Assembly (NCBI GenBank): GCA_037577475.1
Contig: CM075183.1
Location: 20,057,781-20,121,780 of the forward strand
Direction of reading: 5' to 3'
Source: Chaunax sp. Z400
Taxonomy: Eukaryota; Chordata; Actinopteri; Lophiiformes; Chaunacidae
Length of the DNA stretch: 64,000 bases
A program made the position numbers and the translations under genes. This document shows positions 21,024 to 32,778 of this stretch, piece after piece (position 1 is the stretch's first letter; every line of letters begins with the position of its first letter). A model generated the notes under the pieces. The model did no database searches. It was not told where the DNA came from and was given only the letters and a program-made list of their open reading frames with translations.

Positions 21024-21497
21024 TTGTCTTTTTTCGGAATTAAATGCGGCACAAAATTTTTTGCTTCCATAAAAATGCATGTAAATTCCATTCCAAAAAT
21101 ACTGTCATTATGTAATCCAACATGTTTTTGGCTCCATCCATTGGTTTCTGCCTCAACCAATCAGTTTCATGCATTCCTTCCTGCATCCGGATCCTGTGCA
21201 GATCCAGTCCCTGGTTTTAGCAGCGTGCCCGGACTCTCACAGATCTGGTCAGTGAGGAACAAACTGGTCTTATTCAGTCACAGGCTCACTGAGGAGCTGA
21301 CAAACCTGCTGGAGGCTCTGCAGCCGCTCCTCACTCCTTCTCTCCAGACTCGCTCTGCTGCCGTTTATTCCCACCACAAACACTCTGGACTGTTTGACTC
21401 TCTTTTTTTATTCCAGTCTCTGCAGCTGCAGCGGGCTTTTCTCACAGGTTGGTCCACTTGTGTCCTTTGCTGTAGTAGGAGTGTGTTTGCGCTGTAA
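21024..21497 (+). other. Unexplained 157-codon open reading frame
   Basis: This is the longest frame in the hdac8-cited1 spacer that is not made of simple repeats. Its middle (about residues 75-110) has a protein-like composition, including a LTEELTNLLEALQPLL segment, and its end is near a CACAG|GT context. I do not recognise a family. The first third is AT-rich and looks non-coding. It may be a chance frame, an old repeat-derived frame or an exon of an unknown transcript. Confidence 0.2.
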
Positions 21498-22469
21498 ATC
21501 TGTCTGGTGGAAGTGTTTACATAACATTTAAAATGAGGTCAGGCTGAATCTGCTTGGAGCTCTGTGTGAAATTTATATTTTTGAGTGTCATGGATAAATT
21601 CATCTAACCTTTTTTATTCCAACATGATATTATCTTTATAGCAGAAATTATTGGAATTAATGCAAAAGCAATAAAACTTATGGAAATGAGTGTTTAATGG
21701 GGGAAAAGTTCATTTCTGACCGCAGAAAAACACACCAGTCTGATTTGTTTATTTATTTCCAATTTGCATCTTTTGGAACTTTTTTTACCCTTAAATTATA
21801 AATGTGTTAGTTTTTTCTTTTAGTTTTTTTTTAACATCCCAAACAGCAAACGTTAAACTGAGAAATAAAACACAAGCTCTGATGAGAAAAAGTCTTGTTT
21901 TTTTTATCCTATAAATTAGCTTCTTGTTAACCGTCTACTGTGTGGAGTTGAAGGAAAATTAAATTCAACGGTGCATCAGGCTGGGACAGCATATGTCTGT
22001 ATGTGTGAAACAGTTTAATAGTTTAATTAAAACCTCTGTTGTTGGCTGTGTGTGTGCCTGAATCCTACTGAAACATTTATATTTGAAATATTCTCACTCC
22101 TGTAGACATTGTCAGTTCGTGTTTCCATTTACTCTAACAGTACATCGTTTTTTTCAGTGTTTAATGATCAGTTTGTGGTGAACTTTTCTGAAATAATTTC
22201 CATCAGCATCTGTCCATCTAGAAGTTGCTCTTTATCTTTCAACCATAGGAGAGTTTTTGACCTGTTTGGCTGAAGTGATGAAGACGTTGTGGTTTGATAG
22301 GAAGCTTCCTAAAAGGACCTTGTGGTGAGATTGTTTTCTCAACTGTTGCTTTAAAGGTCAAGAATGAATTATCTCGATAGAAACCATATTGACTTAACTG
22401 TAAGTCCTTTTATCTACAGTGTTGCTGCTGAGGGTCATAACGAAGAAAACCACCATTAGGGAAATGTAG

Positions 22470-22526
22470 TTTTTCTAGAATAACTATCAAACTAATAATG
22501 ATAACAATGTGATCCAGATTCTAGAT
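22470..22526 (+). repeat. Dispersed repeat fragment (copy 2 of 2)
   Basis: TTTCTAGAATAACTATC...AACAATGTGATCCAGATTCTAG is closely similar to 12762-12812. Confidence 0.6.
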
Positions 22527-22895
22527 CCAGGTTTTCATGGTCCAGGAGTCACATGATGAGGGTCAGACTGTCATAAGACTGTTGGTTTTAGATGAATTGA
22601 TATAATGGAGAAGCTGAGCTGCCTTAGCAGAGGTTTGCTGTCTCTGAGTGACGTCTAGTTTTTTGTTAAATGTCAGAAGAAACTGAAAAAAAATGTCCAC
22701 ATACTGGTTTCCTAGCATCAGTCCCAGACCTAAAGGGCTGCGATCACATCACCAGGCTGGAGTGACTCCATTAATGTGACATAAGTCTGATTTTTTTTTT
22801 CAGAGCTGTGTGAACACAGAAATCTGTCTGTGAAATCACAAACTGTCTCACAAATATGACCTTTACTTTTTTTTTTTAATTAATGGTGATGCAGA

Positions 22896-22909
22896 TGAGT
22901 CATGCAAAT
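22896..22909 (+). promoter_or_regulatory. Overlapping AP-1 and octamer motifs
   Basis: TGAGTCATGCAAAT joins a perfect AP-1 site (TGAGTCA) to a perfect octamer (ATGCAAAT), sharing one base. It lies in a non-repetitive, homeobox-motif-rich stretch about 4 kb upstream of the cited1 coding exon. The role is inferred from motif match only. Confidence 0.35.
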
Positions 22910-24274
22910 ACATATCAATGGATGCCTGACATTTAGGAGGACAAGCGCATTCATATTAGGACTAGATACAGATGACTGTAATTATGAATAATGAGTGTTT
23001 TCATTTGAATCCACCTTCATCTGTGTAGTGAATAAAGTGAGCTTAATGTCCTTTATGCAGTTTTCTATTTAAAGCTCTTACATCTCATTCACAGCAATGC
23101 TCCTAAACCGATGGATTTGTTGCTCAGATTCACAGATAAATGATTGGAAACTATTGATTATGAATCACTGAAGACAATATTGAGGCCATAAAAAAAGGCC
23201 AGCTACCTTAATGTCAATATTTACTGCAAATATAAAAAAAAGAAAAAAGAGCAATGTCAAGACATTAGTTTGGACTAATTGCAATTAGGATATAATCAAT
23301 AATAATTGCAATCCTAATATAAGGTACACACATCAAGACTATATATGCCTCACAAAATGTCAGTGTTTCTCCATGAGACCCACTAATCTGGCAGCGAGGG
23401 CAGACTTTCATCGCTCATAATTAAAACTAATGCAGACCAGTTCACAGCCAAGACGGCAGCCTGGACTGCTAATGACAGCGTTTACAGGCAGAGTACGCCC
23501 GGGCCGATTTCACAATCTCATAAAAGTGGTGGAAGAACACAATGAGTCAGGTCAGCTGTGAAACAGGAAAAAACATTGGCCCTCCTCCAGCAGTTCCACA
23601 CAGCATCCTTCCTAACTCGCCTCGACCGTCCTCCTGCTCTGCAGCCTGAGAGAAGAGGAGCAAACAGTCGCGGTGACTCTAATCCATCCTCCTTTCAGAC
23701 CAACGCAGGAGGCTGCAGGCTTCAGCTGTTATGAGCAAGTTAATAATGACGTTTATGTGAGGCCAGAGACACAGTTTCTCACTTCTTGTCCTCCTCGAAG
23801 CAATTTCACGTCTCCAAAGTACCTAAAAATGTTCAGTTGGCTCAGTTAAAAGGCTGAAATTCAGTTCAGGATATGTGGTTCTGTCCACCTGAAATCTCCA
23901 TCATGACATCTGCACCGTTGCACCTTCATGATTTAGCGGCTCATAAACCAAAATCTTCTGTTTTCCAGTCTATTGAGAAATATGAGCAGGACTTTCTACA
24001 GAACCTGAACAAATGAAGCACATTTTTAAAATGTTAAATGTTGCCTGAATGTAAAGCAGCTCAGCAATAACTTAAATGAACTCATTTATTCTCAACGTTA
24101 AAGACGAATACAACCGAATAGTTGCGTTGCAGTGTCGTCATTATTCAAACAAGACCGCAAATGTCTTCGGACACCACGACGAAGACGTTTGTTCTGAACA
24201 AACTCTCCGTCCACAGACACTGCGCTGCTTCCTGTTTTTATTTACTAGGTACTTTATCATCATCTTTATCTTCA

Positions 24275-24289
24275 CTGCCCTCTTGTGGA
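24275..24289 (-). promoter_or_regulatory. CTCF-like motif
   Basis: The reverse complement reads TCCACAAGAGGGCAG, close to the CTCF core CCACNAGRNGGCRS. Motif match only. Confidence 0.35.
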
Positions 24290-24589
24290 TGTTTCAATGC
24301 AACGTAAAGGACGCATTGTTTGAAACGGATGTATTTATTTCCAAGTATAAATGATCCTCTTCCTCTTTGCCAGCTTTAGTCTAATCTTTACTTATCTGCT
24401 CCAATTGTGTAAAAGTGTCCAAATCCTAATTCAGAGACCGTCCTCTACGCCGACTTTGTTTGTTTTCACTGAACAAAACAATGGCGGGAGTTTGTGACAT
24501 TAGCATTCTGCGAGCAAAAGAGGTGTGATGTGACGAAATAACAGCAACAGCAATCATTTATCTCGTCGTCATGGATCTCGTCGTCCCAA

Positions 24590-24700
24590 AACGTGTCCGA
24601 TTACGTACAGAATGAACGCAGAAGACGTTGGAAAGACTCCGTCCGTCTCTGTATCTATTTGTAACGTAGAGCCCGCCCTGTCCGGCCACCTCGCCGGCCC
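24590..24700 (+). mobile_element. ACGGA-rich interspersed element (copy C)
   Basis: The sequence from AACGTGTCCGATTACGTACA through GAATGAACGCAGAAGACGTT, then a CCGTCCG stretch and GTAACGTAGAGC, matches copies at 45353 and 53735. Flanking sequence from about 24070 (including GAAGACG-type motifs) may belong to the same insertion. Confidence 0.65.
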
Positions 24701-24927
24701 GTTTACACAGACGTTGACTTGCCACCGTGGCGGCCACATTAACAACATGAATTAAAAATGGCGGGTCCCACCTTGATCCGTCTGTGTAAAAGCAGCTTCG
24801 GCTGCATGTTAATCAGCAGCAGCGGTGGTTGAACGCGTTTCTCTGCCGAAGCGGGGTTTTTGCGATTTTGTGCCTTTATGTGTGGTTTTATTTATTTTGT
24901 CGGAGTTTCTTTAAAAAGCTCCAGCTG

Positions 24928-24958
24928 CCTCCTCCTCCTCCTCCTCCTCCTCCTCCTC
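24928..24958. repeat. (CCT)10 repeat
   Basis: A pure CCT/TCC trinucleotide tract. Confidence 0.9.
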
Positions 24959-25083
24959 TGCTCCAGAGAAAAGAATGTGAGCCGTTTTTGTTATTTGTTT
25001 GTGTCTCCTGGACTCAATGTGCTGGAAAGCTGTTGTGCAGAGACACCATGTGCAGCCTGACAGTAATCAGTCAATGAATAATG

Positions 25084-25084
<1 letters not shown>

Positions 25085-25124
<40 letters not shown>
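25085..25124. repeat. (CA)n microsatellite
   Basis: A pure CA tract of about 40 bp. Confidence 0.95.
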
Positions 25125-25129
<5 letters not shown>

Positions 25130-25254
25130 GACCTGCCACTGACAGCTGTTTGGTATCTTTGTGTCTGTATTAACTCTATCAGTGGAGTGCAGCTGCACGC
25201 CTGCCTGTAGCAATTATGTTCCTGCTAAATGAGAGCCAGCGCTGGGAGGAGGGG

Positions 25255-25320
25255 TTGTGTGTGTGTGTGTGTGTGTGAGGGTGTGTGTGTGTGTGTGTGT
25301 GTGTGTGAGGGTGAGGGTGT
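25255..25320. repeat. (TG)n with AGGGTG interruptions
   Basis: Two TG blocks separated by GAGGGTG units. A weaker TG-rich stretch follows at about 25379-25407. Confidence 0.9.
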
Positions 25321-26469
25321 GGGAGGGTATCAGCACATATTATTAAGCGATTAACTTACTCAAAGAATAGCCGCACGATGTGTGTGTGTCTGTGTGTGTC
25401 TGTGTGTTAAGGCACACATGCTGTTTTAACTGTGTAATAGAAACCAGCTCGGGGGCTTGAACATGAGCCTCTATAGGAGTCTTTTTTTTCACACACACTG
25501 TTTTGCTTCGCCCTTCTTACCTCCACACACATCTTCTCTCAGTGTGTTACGCTAACGCACAATCAGACACATGCTCTGTTCTCAGGGCACGTATGTATTT
25601 ATCCTGCCATGTGACCCGATCACTCTTTAAGATCCTCAAAGGCTCCGTTGTGTTGTGAGCTCCAGACGCGTTGCACAGACCCATAAACACTCGCTAACCC
25701 CGCCGGTGCCCACAGGCCTTTTCTCTCCCCCTGCAGCCTTTTCATGGTTAATTTGCTGCTCAATAGGTCAAGAGGAAAAGCAGACATGAAGCGAAAACAC
25801 GGAAAGTCAGTCTCCGAGTCATGCGAGTCTCGTTGTGATTCCCAGACGGATCTCACTTCAGCGATTTAGCAGGTCTTAAGAACATGAGTGATGTCGCCTT
25901 TAAGTCAACAGCGCCGATGTCGTCGCGTCGTGTTTGTCAGGACCGCTATTAAAAGACCGCATTAGTTATCTGTCGTCCTTTATTTAGTCGTCATGTGTTT
26001 CTCACAGGCCACAAGGAGCCAAGCAGAGATTACAAGGCCTCATTCTGGAAAGTGTGTCGCAAAATTAACATCTACAGTTTTGTTGTTTTGAAACAACAAC
26101 AAAAAACACACAAAAAAACGCCTGTTTTCTGAGAGTTACATGAGAAAAGAGATGTTGCCTTCGTGTTTGTGCGTTACACGCTGCGAAAAGGAGGAGCTAA
26201 AATATAAGGAATAAACACTGTAGCAAGATATTAACTTAAGATCATTTGACTTAAGAAATCTTAAAATAAGTTGGTTCCAGTCTAGAAATAAGAAGGCTAA
26301 GATAAAAAAAATATAGGAAATAACTTTTAAAACAAGATAATTAATCTCGTGTTTCCAGAGCTGAAGTCAGGCGGTGATTAGCCTAGCATAGCATAAACTG
26401 GAAGTAGCGGAAAACATCTAGCATTAGCCTGAAATTAATCAAGTTAATTTTCTTTCGTTCATTACATTG

Positions 26470-26520
26470 TGCTCACGGGATGTTGTTGTTTTTGTTGTTT
26501 TTGTTGTTGTTGTTGTTGTT
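26470..26520. repeat. (GTT)n microsatellite
   Basis: TGTTGTTTTTGTTGTTTTTG units ending in a run of TTG triplets. Confidence 0.85.
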
Positions 26521-26584
26521 GGGAAAGGAATGTTATTTTATTTTGTTTATCCTTTATCACTTTAAAGTGTTCTTGTTTTTCTCG

Positions 26585-26660
26585 CGTGGCCCTGTGATGA
26601 ACTGGTGACCTCTCTGTTGTCAGCTGGGATAGACGACCCTGCAAAGGAAAAGCAGCTGTA
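26585..26660 (+). repeat. LINE/SINE-tail-like fragment
   Basis: GTGGCCCTGTGATGAACTGG, then TGACCTCTCTG and TCAGCTGGGATAG...GACCCTGC, follow the widespread vertebrate repeat phrase 'ccctgcgatggactggcgacc...tcagctgggataggctccagc'. A second relative lies at 55795-55905. Class assignment is from memory of the phrase, not from a library search. Confidence 0.5.
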
Positions 26661-26935
26661 GAAAACGGAGGGATATTCAATACTTTTCCTCCATCTGGCA
26701 TTTAGTTTGGTATCTTATAATTTTCTGCCCTGCCAAACGCGAACTGAAGACCTAACTGTGAAAATCGTTTGGACAATTCGATGTATCCCAGTAACCAGAT
26801 GCAGATCAGCCACAAAGTTCCTGCTACCACACAACAGAAATATTAAGCAAATATTACACTGTGTTCTGCCAACAGGCTTATCTCCTCCTGTCCCACTTTG
26901 ATGGCATTATATAATATTCCCTTTCCTTCCTGCAG

Positions 26936-27527
26936 GCTCTGGGTTTTCCCGGTGATGACCTCACTGCTGTTCCCTGGCAACGCCCACGCTGCGATGAAGG
27001 ACCTCTCCTCCTCCTCTCCTCTCAGCTCCCTGCTCCACTACCCGTCCTCCAAAACCTCCGTTGTGCCGTTCTCCCCCTCCGCTGGCGCCACCTCCTCGCC
27101 TGGGTCATCGCTGTCGGTAGCTCCTCTCTCCAAACCTCAGCCCTTCTGCCTCCAGACGGGGCCGCATCTCATCGCCAGCATGCAGCTGCAGAAGCTCAAC
27201 TCGCACTACCAGAACCTCGCAGGCGCATCTGCTGGACACCCAGCACCTGGCGGTGCTCAAAGGGGATTCAGTGCCTCGCCTCTGGGGACGGGAAACCAGC
27301 TTCTTGGGCCGTCTGGAGGCCTCGGTGGAGGTGGAATGGGGGTTGGCATCAGCATGGGGAACCAAAGCTCCGGCGCTGGTGGAATTATCGACTTTGACCC
27401 GGTGGACGAGGAGGTTCTCATGTCACTGGTGGTGGAGTTGGGTTTGGACCGAGCAAACGAGCTGCCTGAGCTCTGGCTGGGTCAGAACGAGTTCGATTTC
27501 ATGTCAGACGTCCCGGCCGGATGCTGA
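26936..27527 (+). CDS. cited1: Cbp/p300-interacting transactivator CITED1 (main coding exon)
   Basis: The start codon is ATG 26955, giving 190 aa and stop TGA 27525-27527 (human CITED1 is 193 aa). CITED proteins have no DNA-binding domain: they bind the CH1/TAZ1 domain of CBP/p300 in the nucleus and act as co-regulators, with CITED1 linked to Smad and estrogen-receptor signalling. Residues 71-86 (HLIASMQLQKLNSHYQ) are the conserved CR1 block. Residues about 146-182 (DFDPVDEEVLMSLVVELGLD, then RANELPELWLGQNEFDF) are the acidic CR2 that binds p300. The CR2 wording and the C-terminal Cys identify CITED1 rather than CITED2 or CITED4. The centre is a Ser/Pro-rich then Gly-rich linker. A TTCCTTCCTGCAG acceptor ends at 26935. 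The frame stays open from 26936 to the ATG, so a few residues from an upstream exon could precede it. Confidence 0.93.
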
Positions 27528-29155
27528 CCTACGAACCCAAAAAACATGATGATGGGGCAGAATTGATTGACAAAGAGAGAGAAGACTTTCTCTCCTCTGT
27601 TTTGTTTTTCTCTTTCCCTCCTTCTTGGTTGATTAAATGAGGAACAGGAGAGACACTGAGAGATTAGAAGCATCCTTCTGCTTCTACCGTCATTCTCTAT
27701 GGAAGGATTTAAAGAAAAAGACAACTTACTTTAACCAAGACGAACCTGATGGAAACAAGTCTGTTGTTTTTTTAATCTTTCATGAACAGAAGGAAGGAAT
27801 CGAAGAAAGAGACTCCTCTTCTCTTCTTGCCATCACTCCATCACACCGGCTCAATGCAAACAAGGTGATCAACGAAAGTCAAGCTGGAGACTTTTCGACC
27901 TTTTGGAAACAAAACAGGAAAGCTGACACACCTGTTGGACTTTCTTAGCGCTGTTCTCTCTTGAACGACGCTTGAGGCAAATGGGAAACATGACTTTATT
28001 TGAAATTTGTGGAGGATGACAAACAGAATCTTTCCTGTTTTTCTTAATGGACAATATCAGACTCTGGTCTCACGGGAAAGAGACTCCCGTCTCTCGGCTC
28101 CACAAAGACACTGATTGTCTAAGAACTGGTTATCTCTTCTTGCTTTCTTTCTTTCCTTTTGTTTGAAATAAGTTCAACCAGTCGTATTCATGGAACATGT
28201 TATTTAAGACAGTGGCTGATATTCATCAGGCCGTCTGGACAAGGAGTGCTTCTGTAGCGTGTCTATAATCAGTTTTACTTTCCTCAACATAATGAATTAG
28301 ATCAAGGTTTGTGGAATCTTTCAGAGCATGGGACCAGAATGGAGTAAATTGCGTTTTTCTCCGGAGCACAGCCTCATCAAAACGAGGCCTGTTGGTCATA
28401 TGAGTCACCGCTAGACGTTAGAAACGCTAACCCAGGTGGTCAAATCAAACTCATTGATTCTGGATAGCATGTCATCATTAATCATTGAGGCCACAAGGTG
28501 GACGCAACCAGACAAGAATAGATACCTTTACGAGACCCTTTGACGTATTTGAACACAACATGTTGTCGGTCCTCACCAGTTCAGACTTTATGGCATTTCA
28601 GACTAATCTATTCATAGAAACTGCTTGTGGCTAAAACGTTAGCATTGTGTACCAGCAACCTCCATTCATCATTAGGTTTTTAGTGTATCTGAAAGGCAGA
28701 GACAATATGAAGAACATCTTGCTAAGCTAACGGTGCACCCTTATGCAACCATAGTGGAGGTTAAACAGGCAAAAAATGCATTCTTGTTTTGGTTTGTCTA
28801 CTCGCCAGCTAACAATCGCTACTTGCTAGACTTTGGACTTTGGCTGCTGTAACATTGGCATTAGCTATATATCTATATATTGTATATAGGTAGCATGCTA
28901 GCAAAAAACTTTATAAAAAAAAAGCACACAAGTGAAAATGTTTAAAATATTACATATGTTTCAATGCATTATAATAGTTTGACCAAACGATACCAAACAC
29001 AAGCGCCTCTTATTGCTGTTTCCGCATTCATTTTTAAGCTAACGCTAACTAGAAGTCAAAAAAAAAAAAGTGCAGCTCCAGAAAACACTAAATGTAAGTG
29101 GATCTTAAGGTGAAGCTTTTTGGCGGAATGTGTTTGGAAGATACCATCGTTTTAA

Positions 29156-29161
29156 AATAAA
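29156..29161 (+). terminator. cited1: Candidate cited1 poly(A) signal (proximal)
   Basis: The first AATAAA downstream of the cited1 stop codon, followed by a T-rich stretch (CTTTTTTATTG). Confidence 0.4.
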
Positions 29162-29555
29162 CTTTTTTATTGCAGTTTATTAGCATATCCTCTGTTGGAC
29201 CTGCATGTACCAGGCTGCAGATTTACTGCAGGGGCTTCAAATTGACATGTGACCCCTGTCCAACTATAGGAGCCGTACTGTGCTGTGATAGATGCAGGTA
29301 GCACTGGGGGGCCCTGACCCCTACTGTTGTGGTAAGAAGAGACGCGGGTGGGGGGGGCCTTGAACTGTGCGACAGAAACAAAGGCCGTTCACCTCAACCT
29401 GGCGCGTCTGTCATCCGGGCATTGTGGGTCTCCTCTTGGACCACACGCTAGAAATATCACACCTGTGTGTATGGATGTGAAAACTCACCTGTATGCGCTG
29501 AAACACACTGAAACCAAAGTATGTGCAGGCACACAAAGGCACCTAAATAAAGCCA

Positions 29556-29596
<41 letters not shown>
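29556..29596. repeat. (CA)n microsatellite
   Basis: A pure CA tract of about 41 bp. Confidence 0.95.
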
Positions 29597-29598
<2 letters not shown>

Positions 29599-30904
29599 AG
29601 AGTGGGGATGGTGTTACAGCTGGGGAATGAGAGTAGCAGCCGTGAAACAGGCGCTTCCTCGGTTACACAGACTTCACAGGGTATCGGGGTCGTTCATGTG
29701 TGAAAAGGAGAGAGTGAGTGACTGCATGCAAGTCTGAAAATGCAAGTGTGTGTGAGGGGAAATGCTGAGCAGCAGGTAATTTGTCCACTGGCGGAGAAAA
29801 AAACATGCTCGACCTTGTTGGTTTATTTAGAAACAGAGAGGCCGGCTTACTCTCACATATTCATTTCCTTTAAAGTCGCACACACTTTTACCACATACCA
29901 GTTTGTGTTGTTCATTGAGGTCTTGGTTACAGTCAATGAGCTCAAGTTTTCTTCCCTTTATTCAACGAAAAGCGAGAAGTCGTGATTAATGAAAACCCGA
30001 TGAAGGAGTAATTTGTCAGGATCCCTTTTTAAGAGGGATTTTTTCCCCCCGAACATTTCCCGAACGAACAGCCACTTTATTGACATCGTGTGGAGCGAAA
30101 GAAATAAAGATGCTTCTCATCTCCTCCAGATTCAACAGACAGACACGCTGATTCCTCTCTTCCTCCGTCTCGCCGCCTAAGTGGGTCAGAATAACATTCC
30201 TCACATCGAAGACAGTCTGGTGTTTGTTTCCATCTGTGCAGCATTGTTTTACGTTGTTTTTTTCTTTGGTGGTATGTTTGGTGGTAAACCCAGCTGATTG
30301 AATGTTGTTTTTTTGCTCTGTGAACCAGAGAGACTTTCCCCCGCTCCTCCTCGCCTGAGATGGTCCGCGGTCGAGATATTTGAATCGTTTCAGGGGCTTT
30401 CATTTCCTCTCCGATATTACAGATTAACCTCAGCAGAGACCTTCTGAACTCAAATGTGCCTCAAACCTATTTGGTTTCTAATGGCAAAAACTTAGATCCA
30501 TGCAAAATATTCCCTCGGTGTACCACACAAGTATTTTAGCACTAATTACCCAAACATTCAAGGTCCTACTAAACTATTTGAAATCCTCCAATGACAAATT
30601 AACCTGTTTTACAACTTAAAACTACGTATGTTTTAGCTCAATCTGCATATAAACCCTGAACTTCATGCTTTAATTTTTTAAAAGTATGTCTTAAGTTTAT
30701 TCTTCAGTGCATCCAAAGGCCTCAGTTTGTTGCAGTACTCAGTTTATGTCATATTTCACCGGGTTCTAAAGCACTTGTAAGCTTGGTTTGTTCAATCAGT
30801 CGATGGAAAAGCAAATCTATGAATGCATTCTTTTAAAAAGAAATTCTTTTTGTTTTCTGTTAGCTTCATGCAAAGATCAGTAAATAATTAACGGTAATGA
30901 AGCT

Positions 30905-31025
30905 AGAGCCAGTAGCTGGTTAGCTTAGCTTAGCATAACGAGTGAAAACAGGTGGAAACAGCTACCAGGGTTCTGTTTAAGTGGAACAAAATCTGCTTAG
31001 CTACACCTTTAAAACTCAGTAATTA
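30905..31025. repeat. Teleost GCTTAGCTTAGC-type dispersed repeat
   Basis: GTTAGCTTAGCTTAGCATAA, then AAACAGGTGGAAACAGCTACC, and a later CACCTTTAAAACTCA segment follow a repeat phrase common in fish genomes. Fragments of similar wording occur at about 4895-4925 and 26370-26410. Confidence 0.5.
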
Positions 31026-31670
31026 AAAGTAAATGTCGTTTTTAAAAAGAATTATCTAATAATATCAGTTTCTGGTCCTGTTCTCAGTTACAGTCACCAA
31101 AAAAACCTTCTTCATGCTGAGATGGGTTTTCTTCCAGAGCTCAGTGTCCGTGTAAAGCTTCATGGTCCTGACACTTAATGTGGTGGATTTGCAGTTTCCA
31201 TGTGACACCACCAGTGATTTGTTACACACTGGGCCGCTGCCTGTGGGCCTCAGGGTCATGAAAAATGTTCCAACACATCGAGGCCTGTGAAACCTTCAAC
31301 ACAAGCAGTGATATATCTGTTAAAGGTCTCCGTTAGAAGGTTTCCTCCCCACATAATGACAGTTTTCAGCCACTGCTGCCACATCTGCTCGTGAAAACAG
31401 ACTCTGCTCTGACTCATTCCTGTGTTTCATCATATTTACTTTTAAACATGTTGATTAAATCTTATTTTGTGTTTTATTTTGTTGTTTTTTTTTACATGGA
31501 GTTTTCTTTTATTCTGATGGTGAAATGAATATTAGCCTATTCAAAGATGATTTTTAAAGCACTTTTGCTCACCGGCTCTCTCCTGTACATCTATATGAAT
31601 ATGTAAATGACTGAAATCATATTGAAAAAAAATGCTTGTATTTTTGTTACGGCTCTGAGTTTGAGGGGAA

Positions 31671-31676
31671 AATAAA
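31671..31676 (+). terminator. cited1: Candidate poly(A) signal (distal cited1)
   Basis: AATAAAG in an AT-rich context with TGTACAT (Pumilio-like) about 80 bp upstream. It could end a long cited1 mRNA or an unrelated transcript. Confidence 0.35.
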
Positions 31677-31789
31677 GATATTGAAAACTGAGCTGGAGTG
31701 AATGTTCTTCATTAAAAAGACACAAATGTTCTGACAGGATATAAAGTAGCATCAAGTGTTATGTTGTCTGTTTTTTGGTTTGTTTGTCA

Positions 31790-31950
31790 GCAGGATTACG
31801 CAAAAATTATTGGATGGAATTCCACAGAATTTGGTAGAAGGATGGGATACGAGCCAGGAAACAACTCAAACTCTGGATCCAGATTTCTTTCAGATTTTTC
31901 AACGTTTTCCCAAATTACACAAAAACTACTGACACAGATACAGAAGCCAA
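31790..31950 (+). repeat. Dispersed repeat, ATTACGCAAAAA type
   Basis: It begins GCAGGATTACGCAAAAATTA, followed by TTTGGTAGAAGGATGGGA and CTGGATCCAGATTTCTTTC. This phrase recurs through fish genomes. The open frame across it is not a gene. Confidence 0.6.
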
Positions 31951-32647
31951 CAGTGTGATGATGATGATGATGATGATGATATAGTTACCACTTAAGGTCT
32001 TGAACACATAATAAAAGTTATATCTGAGCTTAAAAATGAATTAATTACTAATTATAGTCAAATGTTTTAGTGACAATAAAAGATACAATTAAAACATAAT
32101 TTAACATAATAAATAATATGACCTCTATGATCCGTAGAGTCTGATATTATTTAGTACTTTCAAATATATATATATATATATTTTCTTAACAAGGCTTCCA
32201 TCTGCTGCCATGTGACAGTAACTACACATTGTATGACTGTTAACACTATTATACCATTTTATGACTCTTTCATTATCTTATAAATTCTTTAAAAATGTAT
32301 CCAGAGAAATACATAATTTGGATACAATCATACGAAAAATGAAACAAATTTCTGAGACCATTATTTTGATTATTTGTGTCGTGTTTTAAAACAGTTGTTA
32401 ATTTTCTGGTGGTATTTGTTAAAGGAACCGCTTCATTTAAAACCAAGTAAATAGAGATTTATAATGATTTTAAATGTTATTATTTATATACCGTATTTTA
32501 AATTGTAAGCTTACCTGTAGACATATTATTGTGCGTGTCCGACCTGCTTTGCTGTGACCACTAATACTATTTTAGCCTTAAGGTGGAATTATTTAGACGT
32601 GTCCCAGCTTTGCTTGTGTTAAATTTGCATAGGAACTTAATGCAATG

Positions 32648-32661
32648 CTGCCATCTAGTGG
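32648..32661 (-). promoter_or_regulatory. CTCF-like motif
   Basis: The reverse complement is CCACTAGATGGCAG, a full match to the CTCF core. It lies about 1.6 kb upstream of rps4x. Confidence 0.45.
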
Positions 32662-32778
32662 TGATATGTAGGTAAATTCCATGAGCAACAAACAGACTGA
32701 CTGCTTTCTGATAAATGAATAAACATGATTATTGTGGATCTTAAATACTCCATTACAAGTTAAAGCCCTGGACAAATA

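Larger units (their letters stand above)
15121..26935. other. hdac8-cited1 spacer and cited1 upstream region
   Basis: No gene was recognised in this stretch. It contains a compound TG/TC tract (16618-16718), a near-perfect 35-bp palindrome (17302-17336), a tRNA-derived SINE (17340-17490), dispersed repeats at about 17200-17275, 22470-22526, 24590-24700 and 26585-26660, and microsatellites at 24928-24958, 25085-25124 and 25255-25320. An unexplained 157-codon open frame lies at 21024-21497. Non-coding 5' exon(s) of cited1 must lie somewhere here or in the intron part, but no donor could be assigned. The segment 22860-23560 has the look of conserved regulatory DNA. Confidence 0.7.
27528..31695 (+). 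other. cited1: cited1 3' UTR / downstream region
   Basis: No further gene was recognised. Candidate poly(A) signals are AATAAA at 29156-29161 and at 31671-31676. The latter ends an AT-rich stretch with TGTACAT and TTTTTGTTA motifs that looks like a genuine mRNA end. A 3' UTR of either about 1.65 kb or about 4.1 kb is therefore possible. The region holds a CA tract at 29556-29596 and a GCTTAGCTTAGCATA-type dispersed repeat at about 30905-31025. Confidence 0.5.

Noticed and set aside
26898..26954. Longer cited1 reading frame starting at 26898 (19 extra residues)
   Set aside because: The extra codons cross a clear pyrimidine tract and TGCAG acceptor at 26931-26935, so most of them are intronic. 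ATG 26955 gives the family's usual length.
27105..27365. Antisense frames within the cited1 exon
   Set aside because: They are shadows of the GC-rich coding sequence and match no family.
28488..28508. CTCF-like GGCCACAAGGTGGACGC downstream of cited1
   Set aside because: The second half departs from the core (GGACGC in place of GGCRS), so it is weaker than the three listed sites.
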